A DNA stretch of 64,000 nucleotides from an uncultured Planctomycetota bacterium. Lineage in GTDB: Bacteria; Planctomycetota; Phycisphaerae; SM23-33. Position numbers and translations under genes: made by a program. Shown here piece after piece: positions 9,341 through 18,028 of the stretch. Below the pieces are notes generated by a model. That model had not been told where the DNA came from. It made no database searches and saw nothing but the letters and a program-made list of their open reading frames with translations. Position 1 is the stretch's first letter; each line of letters opens with the position of its first letter. Where the stretch lies: assembly GCA_903892515.1 (NCBI GenBank), contig CAITIS010000087.1, forward strand, positions 1-64,000, read 5' to 3'.

Positions 9341-10546
9341 ATGGCCATGCAGGACTTTGCGTACGTGATCGTTGGAGGCGGATTGGCCGGTTCATCGGCC
9401 ATTGAAGGCATTCGCGAGATTGATAAGAGCGGGACCATCCTGCTGATCTCCGACGAAAAGCACCTGCCGTATCATCGCCCGCCACTGACCAAGAAGCTCT
9501 GGCTGGGAAAGAAGAAGGTCGAGGACATCTTCTTTAAGGATCAGAAGTTCTACGATGACAACGGCGCGACGCTGATGCTGGCGACGCGCGTGGCCGCCAT
9601 CGATGCCGCCAGCAAGACCCTCTCCGATGAGACAGGGCGGACGTTTCGCTTCGGCAAGCTCTTGCTGGCCACCGGCGGCAGGCCGCGCAGGTTGACCATT
9701 CCCGGCGGCGACTTGCCGGGTGTCTGCTATTACCGCTATCTAGACGATTACTTGGCTACTAAGGCCCAGGCAGGGGAGGGAAAGTCGGCGGTCGTCATTG
9801 GCGGCGGGTTCATCGGCTCGGAGATCGCGGCCGCCTTGAACGTAAACCACGTGGCCGTGAGCATGATCTTTCCCGCTGCCACATTGTGCAACCACGTCTT
9901 CCCGGCCGACCTGGGCGCAGCGATTCACGAACGCTACCGTCAGCACGGTGTGAACATGCTGCCGGGCGACCGGGCGATGGCGATATCGCGGACGGGCAAG
10001 GGCTGGCTGACGCGGACCCAGAATGGCCGCGAGGTCGAGTCGGACATGGTGATCGTCGGCGTCGGCATCGAGCCGTCGATGGGCCTGGCGAAGTCGGCCG
10101 GGGTGCATACCGGCAGCGGAATCGTCGTCAACGCCTACCTGCAAAGCTCGCACCCGGACATCTTCGCCGCGGGCGATAACGCGTTCTTTCCGTACCAGGC
10201 GCTGGGCATGTCCATGCGCGTGGAGCACTGGGACAACGCCCTGAGCCAGGGCAAGAAGGCCGGGCGGAACATGGCCGGTGCCCGCGAGCCGTTCATGTAC
10301 ATGCCGTACTTCTATTCCGACCTGTTCGAGTTCGGCTACGAGGCCGTGGGCGACGTGGATTCGCGTCTGGAAACGTTTGCGGACTGGGAAAAGGAGAATG
10401 ACACGGGCGTGGTGTACTACCTGCGCAACGGCGTGGTCCGTGGGGCCATGATGTGCAACGTGTGGAAGAAACTGGACACGGCCAGAGAGATGATCCGCAA
10501 GGCCCATCGCGTGGCGGCTCGCGAACTGGCCGGGGCCATTCGCTGA
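9341..10546 (+). CDS. FAD-dependent pyridine nucleotide-disulfide-type oxidoreductase (AIF/ferredoxin reductase-like)
   Basis: The protein is 401 residues. VIVGGGLAGSSAIEGI near the N-terminus binds FAD, the central VVIGGGFIGSEIAAAL binds NAD(P)H, and IFAAGDNAFFPY is the second FAD motif. HLPYHRPPLTKKLW is typical of rubredoxin/ferredoxin reductases and the AIF-like group. There is no redox-active CxxxxC, so it is not a lipoamide or glutathione reductase type. The electron partner is unknown and no rubredoxin or ferredoxin gene is adjacent. The ATG at 9341 is preferred because AAAGGA lies seven bases upstream; a GTG at 9338 and an ATG at 9347 are alternatives. Confidence 0.85.
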   Translation: MAMQDFAYVIVGGGLAGSSAIEGIREIDKSGTILLISDEKHLPYHRPPLTKKLWLGKKKVEDIFFKDQKFYDDNGATLMLATRVAAIDAASKTLSDETGRTFRFGKLLLATGGRPRRLTIPGGDLPGVCYYRYLDDYLATKAQAGEGKSAVVIGGGFIGSEIAAALNVNHVAVSMIFPAATLCNHVFPADLGAAIHERYRQHGVNMLPGDRAMAISRTGKGWLTRTQNGREVESDMVIVGVGIEPSMGLAKSAGVHTGSGIVVNAYLQSSHPDIFAAGDNAFFPYQALGMSMRVEHWDNALSQGKKAGRNMAGAREPFMYMPYFYSDLFEFGYEAVGDVDSRLETFADWEKENDTGVVYYLRNGVVRGAMMCNVWKKLDTAREMIRKAHRVAARELAGAIR

Positions 10547-10567
10547 GCCCAGAACTGGTTTCATAAC

Positions 10568-10655
10568 CGTGGTACGCCCGCCCTCGGGCGTGAAACCGCG
10601 TGCGAAGACATCGATATGGCCGCAAAGACCACAGCCGAGGGCGGCTGTGCCACGG
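10568..10655. repeat. Paired-hairpin intergenic repeat
   Basis: The left part gtggtacgcccgccctcggg and the right part ccgagggcggctgtgccac are imperfect inverted copies, and each contains its own small palindrome around ccctcggg or the equivalent. Its plan matches the element at 1473-1523 (gtggcac... ends). It sits between two convergent genes. Confidence 0.5.
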
Positions 10656-10679
10656 GTCAACCCGGTTCTAGCCCAAACA

Positions 10680-11447
10680 TCACACCCGCCCGAGGAAGCG
10701 GAGCAGGCCATCCAGAATGGTCAAGGGGTTCGGCGGGCAGCCGGGGATGAACAGGTCAACCGGCACCACCGAGGCGGCGCCGTTGTGCTGCTGGGCATGG
10801 CCCACGTACGGCCCGCCGGATATGGCGCAGGCGCCCACGGCGATCACGATCTTGGGACCGGGCACCGCGTCATACGTCTTCCGCACGGCCAAACGCATGT
10901 TTTCAGTAACCGGGCCGGTCACCAACAGGCCATCGGCATGCCGCGGCGAGGCCACGAACTGAATGCCGAAGCGGCCCATGTCCCAAGCCAGCGTGCCAAG
11001 AACGTTGGAGTCCGCTTCGCAGGCGTTGCATCCACCCGCCGATACCTGGCGCAGTTTCAAAGACCGCTTCAGCAGCTTTGACGCTAAATCATTCCTGGCC
11101 GGGGCGAAATCAGGCGATCCGGCTTGCACCAATAGATCGTCCCGCCGAGCGGCAGCCAAGCGGTACTCACGGCCAAAGTGAATCGCCTTCTGCGGGCAAG
11201 ATTCCTCGCAGGCGCGACAAAACAGACACAGCCCCGTGTCAATGCACGGCCCGGACTTTGAACCACTGGCCGGAGCAATGGCGCCGGTGGGGCAGGCAGA
11301 GACACAGTAGGCACAGCCGTTGGCGCATCGGCCAGCTTCGACGACCGGTCGGCCGGCAAAGCGCGGAGGCAGCTCGGGCGGCGGGCCGTCCGGGTAGGAC
11401 ATCGTCCGATGCTTCTGCTGTAGTCGAGTTTTCACAATGCCGAACAT
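10680..11447 (-). CDS. Fused ferredoxin/NuoB-like subunit of the hydrogenase-4-like complex (HyfH-HyfI type)
   Basis: The protein is 255 residues and joins two modules. Residues 35-95 carry cysteines for two [4Fe-4S] clusters (C41, C45, C48, C52; C68, C74, C77, C80, C84). Residues 130-255 are the small electron-transfer subunit: GGCNACEAD, VGACAISGG and PGCPPNP supply C140, C143, C207 and C237 for the proximal cluster, as in NuoB, HycG and HyfI. It would pass electrons between a soluble donor and the peripheral arm. All proximal-cluster cysteines are present, unlike the cofactor ligands of its partner. ATG 11447 has GGAG upstream and lies 22 bases after the large subunit ends. It is the last gene of the operon. 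Confidence 0.85.
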   Translation of the reverse strand: MFGIVKTRLQQKHRTMSYPDGPPPELPPRFAGRPVVEAGRCANGCAYCVSACPTGAIAPASGSKSGPCIDTGLCLFCRACEESCPQKAIHFGREYRLAAARRDDLLVQAGSPDFAPARNDLASKLLKRSLKLRQVSAGGCNACEADSNVLGTLAWDMGRFGIQFVASPRHADGLLVTGPVTENMRLAVRKTYDAVPGPKIVIAVGACAISGGPYVGHAQQHNGAASVVPVDLFIPGCPPNPLTILDGLLRFLGRV

Positions 11448-11469
11448 GACGCTGCTCTCCGGGGGCCGA

Positions 11470-12987
11470 TCAAAGATCGTGGCCGCAATAGGACAGGTTG
11501 AAGCTCTTGTTGCACAGTGGGAAGTCCGAGACCTGCTGCTCGCGCAGGGCGTAGGCCAGGCCAAACCAGTTGTGGAACGACGGATCGACGACCTTGTAGA
11601 AGGCGAACCGGCCCTGTGCGTCGGTGGCGGCCACGTGGCAGATCTCACCGCGCCAACCTTCCACCATCGCCACGGCCAGCTTGTTTGGCCTGAGCGGTTT
11701 GGCGTCCAGCCGCGTCGGGCCGGTGGGCAGCGACCTCATCTGCTCGCGGACGAAGGCCAGCGACTGCTGAATCTCCAGCCACCGCACGTACGCCCGGGCG
11801 AAGCAGTCGCCGGTGCGCCAGGTGCACACGGGCATCTGCGTGAACTGGTACAGGCCGTAGGGGAACTCCTGGCGGATGTCGCACGGCAGGCTGCAAGCGC
11901 GGGCGGGCACGCCGACCAAGCCGATCTGCCTGGCCAGTTCCTCAGAGATCGCTCCCGTGCCTTCGAACCTGGCCAGGACGGAAGGGTTGTCAAAGAGCAG
12001 GTCAATGGCTCTGGTGGCGTCGCGCTCCACGTCGTCGAGGCGGCGCAGAAGTTCGGCGATAAGCTCATCGTCGGCGTCGTAGGCCGTGCCGCCGGGAAGC
12101 AAGAGTCCGCGTCCGAAGCGATTGCCGCACAACAGGGCGGTCAGGTTCAGCACGTCGCCGCGAATTCTTCCACAATAGCTCATGGTCGGCAGAAAGCCGA
12201 CGTCGCCGGCCAGTGCGCCCAGGTCGCCGACGTGGTTGGCGATTCGTTCCAGTTCGGCCGCCGCGGCGCGAATGGCTTCGGCCCGGGCCGGCGGGTGCAT
12301 GTCGGAGATACTCTCGGCGGCGAGACAGTATGCCGTCGCGTGGCCAACGGTGGTGTCGCCGGCCAGCGTTTCGATGTAGTGAATCGTGCGACCGGTGGGC
12401 CCGCCGACCAAGGCGCGTTCAACGCCGCGATGCTGGTAGCCCAGCGAGATCTCCAAGTGGTGCACGGTCTCGCCATGGCACTGAAAGCGGAAATGGCCCG
12501 GCTCGATCACGCCCGCATGCACGGGGCCAACTGCCACCTCGTGAACCTCCTGGCCATCCATTTTGAAGAAGTTCATGACGCCGGCTGTGGTTTGGCCGGC
12601 CGCGACGCCCTTCTTTGCTGCTTTGCAGGGCGGTTGAAAGCGAACCGGCTTTAGCCACGGATGGCCGTCGGGGCGAATGTTCCACTGTTCGGCGATCTCG
12701 CGCTCGAACAGGTGAGCGGACGGGCAGTCGGGGGTCAGGGCCGGATAGGAGTCGCCGACCTCGCACGCCACCACGGCCAGGTTGCCCAAGCTCGGGCGGG
12801 CCAGGACAGCCATCAGCCGCGCAGCTCCAGCGTCACCGGCAGGCTCGGCCAACAAAGCTGACAACCGGGCGCCATCGGCCACGCTCTCGATCACGGCCTG
12901 GCGGAAACGATCCACAGACACGACCGGGCAGACCGAGCGATCGACGGCCTGTCCATTGCGAATGGCCAGCAGATCATTGGTTGACAT
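11470..12987 (-). CDS. Hydrogenase-4 large-subunit-like protein (NuoC-NuoD fusion) lacking [NiFe] ligands
   Basis: The protein is 505 residues. An N-terminal NuoC/HycE-like domain ends with LFEREIAEQWNIRPDGHPW (about 93-111). The large-subunit fold follows, with HRGVE at 186-190. In true hydrogenases an ERxCGICxxxH motif comes next; here the equivalent reads ETLAGDTTVGH (206-216), so both cysteines are replaced (A209, T212). The C-terminal DPCxxC is replaced by SFNLSYCGHDL (495-505), leaving only a shifted C501. A normal [NiFe] centre therefore cannot form. Such proteins occur in energy-converting hydrogenase-related (Ehr) complexes. ATG 12987 overlaps the stop of the preceding gene (TAATG), suggesting translational coupling. 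No C-terminal maturation extension is visible. Confidence 0.85.
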   Translation of the reverse strand: MSTNDLLAIRNGQAVDRSVCPVVSVDRFRQAVIESVADGARLSALLAEPAGDAGAARLMAVLARPSLGNLAVVACEVGDSYPALTPDCPSAHLFEREIAEQWNIRPDGHPWLKPVRFQPPCKAAKKGVAAGQTTAGVMNFFKMDGQEVHEVAVGPVHAGVIEPGHFRFQCHGETVHHLEISLGYQHRGVERALVGGPTGRTIHYIETLAGDTTVGHATAYCLAAESISDMHPPARAEAIRAAAAELERIANHVGDLGALAGDVGFLPTMSYCGRIRGDVLNLTALLCGNRFGRGLLLPGGTAYDADDELIAELLRRLDDVERDATRAIDLLFDNPSVLARFEGTGAISEELARQIGLVGVPARACSLPCDIRQEFPYGLYQFTQMPVCTWRTGDCFARAYVRWLEIQQSLAFVREQMRSLPTGPTRLDAKPLRPNKLAVAMVEGWRGEICHVAATDAQGRFAFYKVVDPSFHNWFGLAYALREQQVSDFPLCNKSFNLSYCGHDL

Positions 12988-14465
12988 TATTGGGCTCCGA
13001 TCGTGGCGGCCGCTTGCCGCAATAGCTGCCACAGCGGCGCGGGCACGGTCAGGCCCAGCACAAGCACGACCGCCCCTAAGGCAAGGGGAGGAATAACCGC
13101 CCAGGCGGGCTGGCGTCTTCGCTCGGCTGCGGAGTCGGTCATCATGGCCGCAGGCGGCGAGCCGAACGCCATCGGCAGAATAATTCGCGCCATGGCCACA
13201 AAAATCACGCCAAGAGCTAGCAGGTAGGCCACCGCCACGGCCCAACGTCCGCCGTCCAGCATGCCCTTAAGAATCGTCAGTTCGCTCAGGAACAGCCCAA
13301 AGGGCGGCGAGCCGGTGATGGCGAGGAAGCCCGCCACCCACAAGCAGCCCGTGATGGGAATCACCTTCAGCAGGCCGCGGACATCCTGGACGTTCTTGGT
13401 GCGATATGCTGCCAGCAGATTTCCCGCCGCCAGGAAGAGCAGGCCCTTGGTCATGGAATGATTCACGGCGTGCAGCATCGCGCCAACGCCGGCCAGTCCG
13501 CCCACACCGACGCCCAGTGCCAAAATGCCCATGTGCTCGATGCTGGAATACGCGAGCATCCGCTTGTAGTCGCTCTGGCGAATCAGGAACACGGCCGCGG
13601 CGCCCATGGACAGCAGGCCAAAGAGTACCAGCAAGTCGCCGCTGAAATGCCCCAGCCCGGCGGCAGTCAGAATGGCATGTCCCCTGAGCAGCCCCAGGAA
13701 CGCACAGTTCAGCAGCGCCCCCGACAGCAGTGCCGACACGATCGACGGCGATTCGCTGTGGGCGTCGGGCAGCCACGTGTGCATGGGCGCCAGGCCCATC
13801 TTCGTGCCATATCCCACCAGCAGCAGGATGAACGCCGCTTTCAGCCAGGCCGGGTCCATCGTGCTGGCGACGGACAGCAGGCTGTGCATGGTGAGGCTAT
13901 GCACGTGTCCGCGCCCAGCCGTGGCCAGAAAGAAGATGCCCAGCAAGGCCAGGGCGATGCCCACCGAACAGATCAGCAGGTACTTCCAGGTCGCCTCCAG
14001 GCTGCGATGGTGACGGTGAAAGCTGATGAGCGGGGCACTGGCCAGCGTGGTAGCCTCGACGGCCACCCAGAGCAGGCCCAAGTGCTGGCTGAGGCATACC
14101 AGGCTCATGGTCGCCAGGAACAACAGCAGGCAGCCGACGAAGACCGCTTCGGGCTCGTTGTAAAAGAGGAAGCCCTCCACTTCATCATGGGTGGCCTGGC
14201 CGGCTTCCTTGCGCAGATATCCGACGGCATACACGGCCGCCGCCAGAAACAGGGCGCTGGTTATGGCCAGGAACAACTCGCCGGGTGCGTCCAGGGCTAT
14301 CCAGGCATCCCCGACGTCACCGACGCCGCGCACGCACAGCCAGGCGACCATGCCGGAATGCCCCAACGCCCCCAGCAGCAGCAGGGCTCGGCGCACGGGT
14401 TTCGCCGACGGCAACATTGCCGCCAAGCCCATCATCGCCGGAATCGCTACAACGGCCCACAGCAT
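12987..14465 (-). CDS. HyfF/NuoN-like antiporter-type membrane subunit
   Basis: The protein is 492 residues, almost wholly hydrophobic, with about 14 predicted membrane helices of the MrpD/NuoL/M/N family. It holds the two expected charged helix residues: glutamate in WVAVEATTLASAPL and lysine in GYGTKMGLAPMHTWLPDAHS, followed by SALLSG. These residues form the ion path in complex I. It probably moves H+ or Na+ across the membrane for this complex. The ATG at 14465 is chosen over an in-frame TTG at 14471 because AAGGA is eight bases before it. It overlaps the upstream HyfE-like stop region and the downstream ATG. Confidence 0.85.
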   Translation of the reverse strand: MLWAVVAIPAMMGLAAMLPSAKPVRRALLLLGALGHSGMVAWLCVRGVGDVGDAWIALDAPGELFLAITSALFLAAAVYAVGYLRKEAGQATHDEVEGFLFYNEPEAVFVGCLLLFLATMSLVCLSQHLGLLWVAVEATTLASAPLISFHRHHRSLEATWKYLLICSVGIALALLGIFFLATAGRGHVHSLTMHSLLSVASTMDPAWLKAAFILLLVGYGTKMGLAPMHTWLPDAHSESPSIVSALLSGALLNCAFLGLLRGHAILTAAGLGHFSGDLLVLFGLLSMGAAAVFLIRQSDYKRMLAYSSIEHMGILALGVGVGGLAGVGAMLHAVNHSMTKGLLFLAAGNLLAAYRTKNVQDVRGLLKVIPITGCLWVAGFLAITGSPPFGLFLSELTILKGMLDGGRWAVAVAYLLALGVIFVAMARIILPMAFGSPPAAMMTDSAAERRRQPAWAVIPPLALGAVVLVLGLTVPAPLWQLLRQAAATIGAQ

Positions 14466-14467
14466 CG

Positions 14468-15115
14468 TCAATCCTTCAGCACCGACAGCCGGTCGGTTTC
14501 AATGTGGTCAAATTCGCGGTTGATGTGGTAGATGACGATGCCCATGACGAACACGGCCACGAACATATCCAACAAAATGCCCATCTCCACCAGCATGGGC
14601 TCCTCAACCGCCAGCGAGGCGCCAAATGCGTACACGCCGTTTTCCATGGCGAGATACCCGAGCACCTGCGTCAGGGCGTTGCGCCGCGAGACGATGATGA
14701 ACAGCCCCGTCAAAATCGTGAACATGGCCCCGGGAATCAGCAGCACGGCCGAGCCGGCAGGAGCTGCTTGCTGCAATGGCCGGGAGATCACGAAGCACAG
14801 TCCCAGCAGCAGGCCGCCGATCAGCACCGAGGCGGTGAAGCCCACGAAGGGCTGGACTTCGCGGCTGACGCCGGCTTCGCGGGTGGCCCTCCGGAGCAGC
14901 CAGGGCAGCAGCAGGCCCTTGACCAGCACGGTCGAGAGCACCACGCCCATAACTTCCAGCGTCAGGTGGCCCCAGGAGGCCGCCAGCGTCATGCACGCCA
15001 GCAGTATTGCCTGGAGTACGACCGTCTGAATGCACGCGGCAATGCGGCTGGAGGAGAGCAGGCGGAGGTCCGTCAGCAATAGCAGCATCACCAGCATTTC
15101 GGGCAGGATTTGCAT
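14468..15115 (-). CDS. HyfE-like membrane subunit
   Basis: The protein is 215 residues with about six to seven hydrophobic helices. It resembles HyfE, whose C-terminal part corresponds to NuoK: GYLAMENGVYAFGASLA carries the membrane glutamate found in NuoK/HyfE. It would form part of the ion-conducting membrane arm. It follows the HyfC-like gene by a few bases; a GTG at 15118 is an alternative start. Gene order B-C-E-F-G-(H/I) matches the Hyf layout. Confidence 0.8.
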   Translation of the reverse strand: MQILPEMLVMLLLLTDLRLLSSSRIAACIQTVVLQAILLACMTLAASWGHLTLEVMGVVLSTVLVKGLLLPWLLRRATREAGVSREVQPFVGFTASVLIGGLLLGLCFVISRPLQQAAPAGSAVLLIPGAMFTILTGLFIIVSRRNALTQVLGYLAMENGVYAFGASLAVEEPMLVEMGILLDMFVAVFVMGIVIYHINREFDHIETDRLSVLKD

Positions 15116-15119
15116 CACA

Positions 15120-16034
15120 TCACCTCAAAGCCCAGAGAATGGCGATGATCGCCAGTACGTTGGCCACCACCAGCATCTGCGGCACGCGAACCAGCCGCAG
15201 GCGGGCCATGGTCGATTCGATCACGCCCACCAGCACCGCCACCGCAAACACGCCACCGACGCCCAGCAGCAGATCGAGAATCGGTTGGCCGGTGCGCAGC
15301 GGCAGGGCGACGCCAACCAGCAAGGCAGAGAACACCCACAGCTTGAGCGACGCGCCATACTGAATGAAGCCCAGGTCCACGCCGCCGTGATCCAGCACCA
15401 TCACCTCGTGAATCATGGTCAGTTCCAGGTGCGTGTTGGGGTCGTCCACGGGAATTCGCGCATTCTCGGCCAGCAGGACCATCAGCAGGACCGCGGCGAC
15501 CATGACGGCCGCGGGGGCCACGTGCGCCGGCTCGCCGGCGTAAAGGAGTCCATATATATCGGAGAGGCTCAGGCTTTTGGCGCACACGGCCAGTGCCGCC
15601 AGAGCCAGCAACAGCGCCGGCTCGGCCAGCAGCGAGAACTGCACTTCCCGGCTGGCGCCCATGCCCTCGAAGGACGAGCCCGTGTCCAAGGCCGCCAGTA
15701 CGGTCATAAACCGCATCAGGCCCAGGACGTACGCCAGCAGGATCACGTCGCCCGAGAACGCCCCCAGGCCCGGAAGCCCGCCGAGCGGGACGATGGCCAG
15801 TGCCACGATCACGGCCGAAAGGCCCACGGTGGGCCCGGCGCGAAACACCCACGTGGTCGTGCGGCTGTACACCGCGCCTTTGCGGAACAGCTTGGCCAGG
15901 TCGTAGTAGGCCTGGAGCAACGGTTGGCCCCTCCTTCCGGCGAACTTCGCCTTGGTGCGATTGACGATGCCCAGCAGCAGCGGCGCCAGCACCAGTGCCA
16001 GCAGAACATGCAGAATGGATGCCACAGTCGTCAT
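15120..16034 (-). CDS. HyfC/NuoH-like membrane subunit
   Basis: The protein is 304 residues and hydrophobic, the size of HyfC/HycD. NRTKAKFAGRRGQPLLQAYYDLAKLF near the N-terminus is the family signature loop (begins at about residue 25). The acidic loop AENARIPVDDPNTHLELTMI corresponds to the NuoH loop that contacts the large subunit and transmits redox energy to the membrane arm. The ATG at 16034 overlaps the TGA of the HyfB-like gene (ATGA), so the two are probably translationally coupled. It anchors the peripheral arm to the membrane. Confidence 0.9.
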   Translation of the reverse strand: MTTVASILHVLLALVLAPLLLGIVNRTKAKFAGRRGQPLLQAYYDLAKLFRKGAVYSRTTTWVFRAGPTVGLSAVIVALAIVPLGGLPGLGAFSGDVILLAYVLGLMRFMTVLAALDTGSSFEGMGASREVQFSLLAEPALLLALAALAVCAKSLSLSDIYGLLYAGEPAHVAPAAVMVAAVLLMVLLAENARIPVDDPNTHLELTMIHEVMVLDHGGVDLGFIQYGASLKLWVFSALLVGVALPLRTGQPILDLLLGVGGVFAVAVLVGVIESTMARLRLVRVPQMLVVANVLAIIAILWALR

Positions 16035-18028
16035 CGCGCTCCCAACTTCCACAGCAGCAGGATCAGCAGCGTCACCGCAATGTACAGCACATAAAGCTGG
16101 TTCCGCCCCTGCTGGAACCAGTGCAGCCGATCGGCCAGGCTGCGGAACGCGCCGAAGAGCGGGGCATAGCCGAAGCGGCGGAAAATATCTTCGCTGCGAG
16201 ATTCGAAGCTGGCTTGCTGGGGGAACAGCCCTGTCGGCAAGCGGCGGTCGAGCCGTGGCCGCAGCAGCAGGCGGAACATGTCCAGAATCGGCCAGGCGAA
16301 CGACGAGGCCGTGTACTGCATGCGCGTGGTGGGGGCGACGTAGCCGCAGTCCCACGTACCGGCCTGTTCCATGACGCGCCCACCCAGCAGCCGTCGCCGT
16401 ACGATCGCAAGGGCCAGGATCAGCACGAGTAAGAGGGCCGCGCCGGCGCTGATACGCCACAGCAGCCCGACGATATCAATGCCAGTAGAGTTCGCGACGG
16501 TTGCGGCGGCGGGCAAGAACAAGCCGCTCGTCAGCGGCGCGACGGCGCGGACGACCAGCGGGCCCAGTAGGCCGATCAACATGCACAGCCCGGCCAGCAC
16601 TGCCATCGGCAAGCGCATGCTCGCCGACGCTTCATGGGCATGGGCGGCCAAATCGCTGCGCGGCTCGCCCAGGAACACAATCCCAAAGACCTTCGTGAAG
16701 CACGCCACGGCCAGGCCGCCAATGATCGCTAGTGCGCCCAGCGCCACCATGCCGGCGGCGGCCACATCGGATCGTCCCGCCTGGGCGATGCCCGATAAGG
16801 CCCCGACGTACAGGAGAAACTCGCTCACGAAACCGTTGAATGGCGGCAGCCCGCAGATGGCGGCCGATCCGATCAGGAAGGCCACGCCAGTCTGGCCCAT
16901 CCGCTTCAACAGGCCGCCGAGTTGCTCGATGTCGCGCGTGCCTGTTCCGTGCGCCACTGCCCCGGCGCCCAGGAACAGCAGGCTCTTGAAGATGGCGTGG
17001 TTCCATATATGCAGCAACCCGCCCAGCAGCCCCAGCGTGGCCAGCGTGGTGTTGCCGGTGCTGATTCCCAGCAGCCACAGCCCCAGGGCCATGCAGATGA
17101 TGCCGATGTTCTCCACGCTGCTATAGGCCAGGAGCCGCTTGAGGTCGCGCTGGGCCAGGGCCAGCAGTACGCCGCCGATGCCCGAGACCGCGCCGATTAC
17201 CAGCAGGGTCCATCCCCACCATTCGGGCGGCGTGCCTAGGAACGTCAGCGTCCGCAGGATGCCGTAGATGCCCGTCTTGATCATCACCCCGCTCATGACG
17301 GCCGAGACGTGCGAAGGGGCCGCCGGGTGCGCTTCGGGCAGCCACACGTGCATGGGCATGAAGCCCGCCTTGGTGCCGAAGCCGACCACCGCCAGCAGGA
17401 ACAGCACGCCCGCTGACATGGAGTCAGCCGGCAGGGCGAACCGCTCGAAGTCCATCGTCTGGTGCTGCCAGCCCAGCAGCACGAATAATGCCAGCAGGAA
17501 GGCCGTGCCCAGGTGCGTGGCCACCAGATACGTCCAGCCGGCCTCGCGGACCTCAGGCCGCTCGTGGTCGAACATCACCAGAAAGAACGACGCCAGCGAC
17601 ATGAATTCCCACGCCAGCAGGAAGAGCATGCCGTTGCGGGCCGTCACCACCAGCAGCATGCTGGCAAAGAGCACATTGTAGAAGCACCACGACGCGCCCA
17701 GGTTCTTCCGGCCAATATCCGCCTTGAGATAGCCCGCGCCGTACACCGCCGCCAGGCCGCAGATCACGGCGATGATAAGGATGAAGAAGGCCGACAGGCC
17801 GTCCACCGCCAGGCGGAACGAGCCGAAGGGCACACTCCAGTGCATGTGGAACGCGGACGTTTGGCCGGTGCAGAGCGCATGCGCAGCACCCAGGATGGCC
17901 GGAATCGCGCCCAGCACGCCCACGGCGGCCCCCAGCCGATTGGCCGAACCGCGCGTGCCCAGCGCCGCGCAGGCCGCTCCGCCCGACAGCAACACGCCTA
18001 CCGAGATCAGCAACAAGACCACGCTCAC
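16031..18028 (-). CDS. HyfB/NuoL-like antiporter-type membrane subunit
   Basis: The protein is 665 residues, the length of HyfB/HycC. The MrpA/NuoL-family core includes glutamate in LLAWEFMSLASFFLVMF and lysine in GFGTKAGFMPMHVWLPEAHP followed by PSHVSAVMSG, the expected ion-path residues. The last 150 residues form the extra C-terminal region usual in HyfB (GTWDCGYVAPTTRMQY). The GTG start at 18028 overlaps the TGA of the upstream regulator gene (GTGA), so synthesis of the first complex subunit is probably coupled to translation of the regulator. It likely pumps H+ or Na+. Confidence 0.9.
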   Translation of the reverse strand: MSVVLLLISVGVLLSGGAACAALGTRGSANRLGAAVGVLGAIPAILGAAHALCTGQTSAFHMHWSVPFGSFRLAVDGLSAFFILIIAVICGLAAVYGAGYLKADIGRKNLGASWCFYNVLFASMLLVVTARNGMLFLLAWEFMSLASFFLVMFDHERPEVREAGWTYLVATHLGTAFLLALFVLLGWQHQTMDFERFALPADSMSAGVLFLLAVVGFGTKAGFMPMHVWLPEAHPAAPSHVSAVMSGVMIKTGIYGILRTLTFLGTPPEWWGWTLLVIGAVSGIGGVLLALAQRDLKRLLAYSSVENIGIICMALGLWLLGISTGNTTLATLGLLGGLLHIWNHAIFKSLLFLGAGAVAHGTGTRDIEQLGGLLKRMGQTGVAFLIGSAAICGLPPFNGFVSEFLLYVGALSGIAQAGRSDVAAAGMVALGALAIIGGLAVACFTKVFGIVFLGEPRSDLAAHAHEASASMRLPMAVLAGLCMLIGLLGPLVVRAVAPLTSGLFLPAAATVANSTGIDIVGLLWRISAGAALLLVLILALAIVRRRLLGGRVMEQAGTWDCGYVAPTTRMQYTASSFAWPILDMFRLLLRPRLDRRLPTGLFPQQASFESRSEDIFRRFGYAPLFGAFRSLADRLHWFQQGRNQLYVLYIAVTLLILLLWKLGAR

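Noticed and set aside
16047-16460. A longer N-terminal extension of the HyfC-like protein (frame back to 16460).
   Set aside because: The extension is the HyfB-like gene read in another frame. The ATG at 16034 overlaps the HyfB stop and begins the family match.
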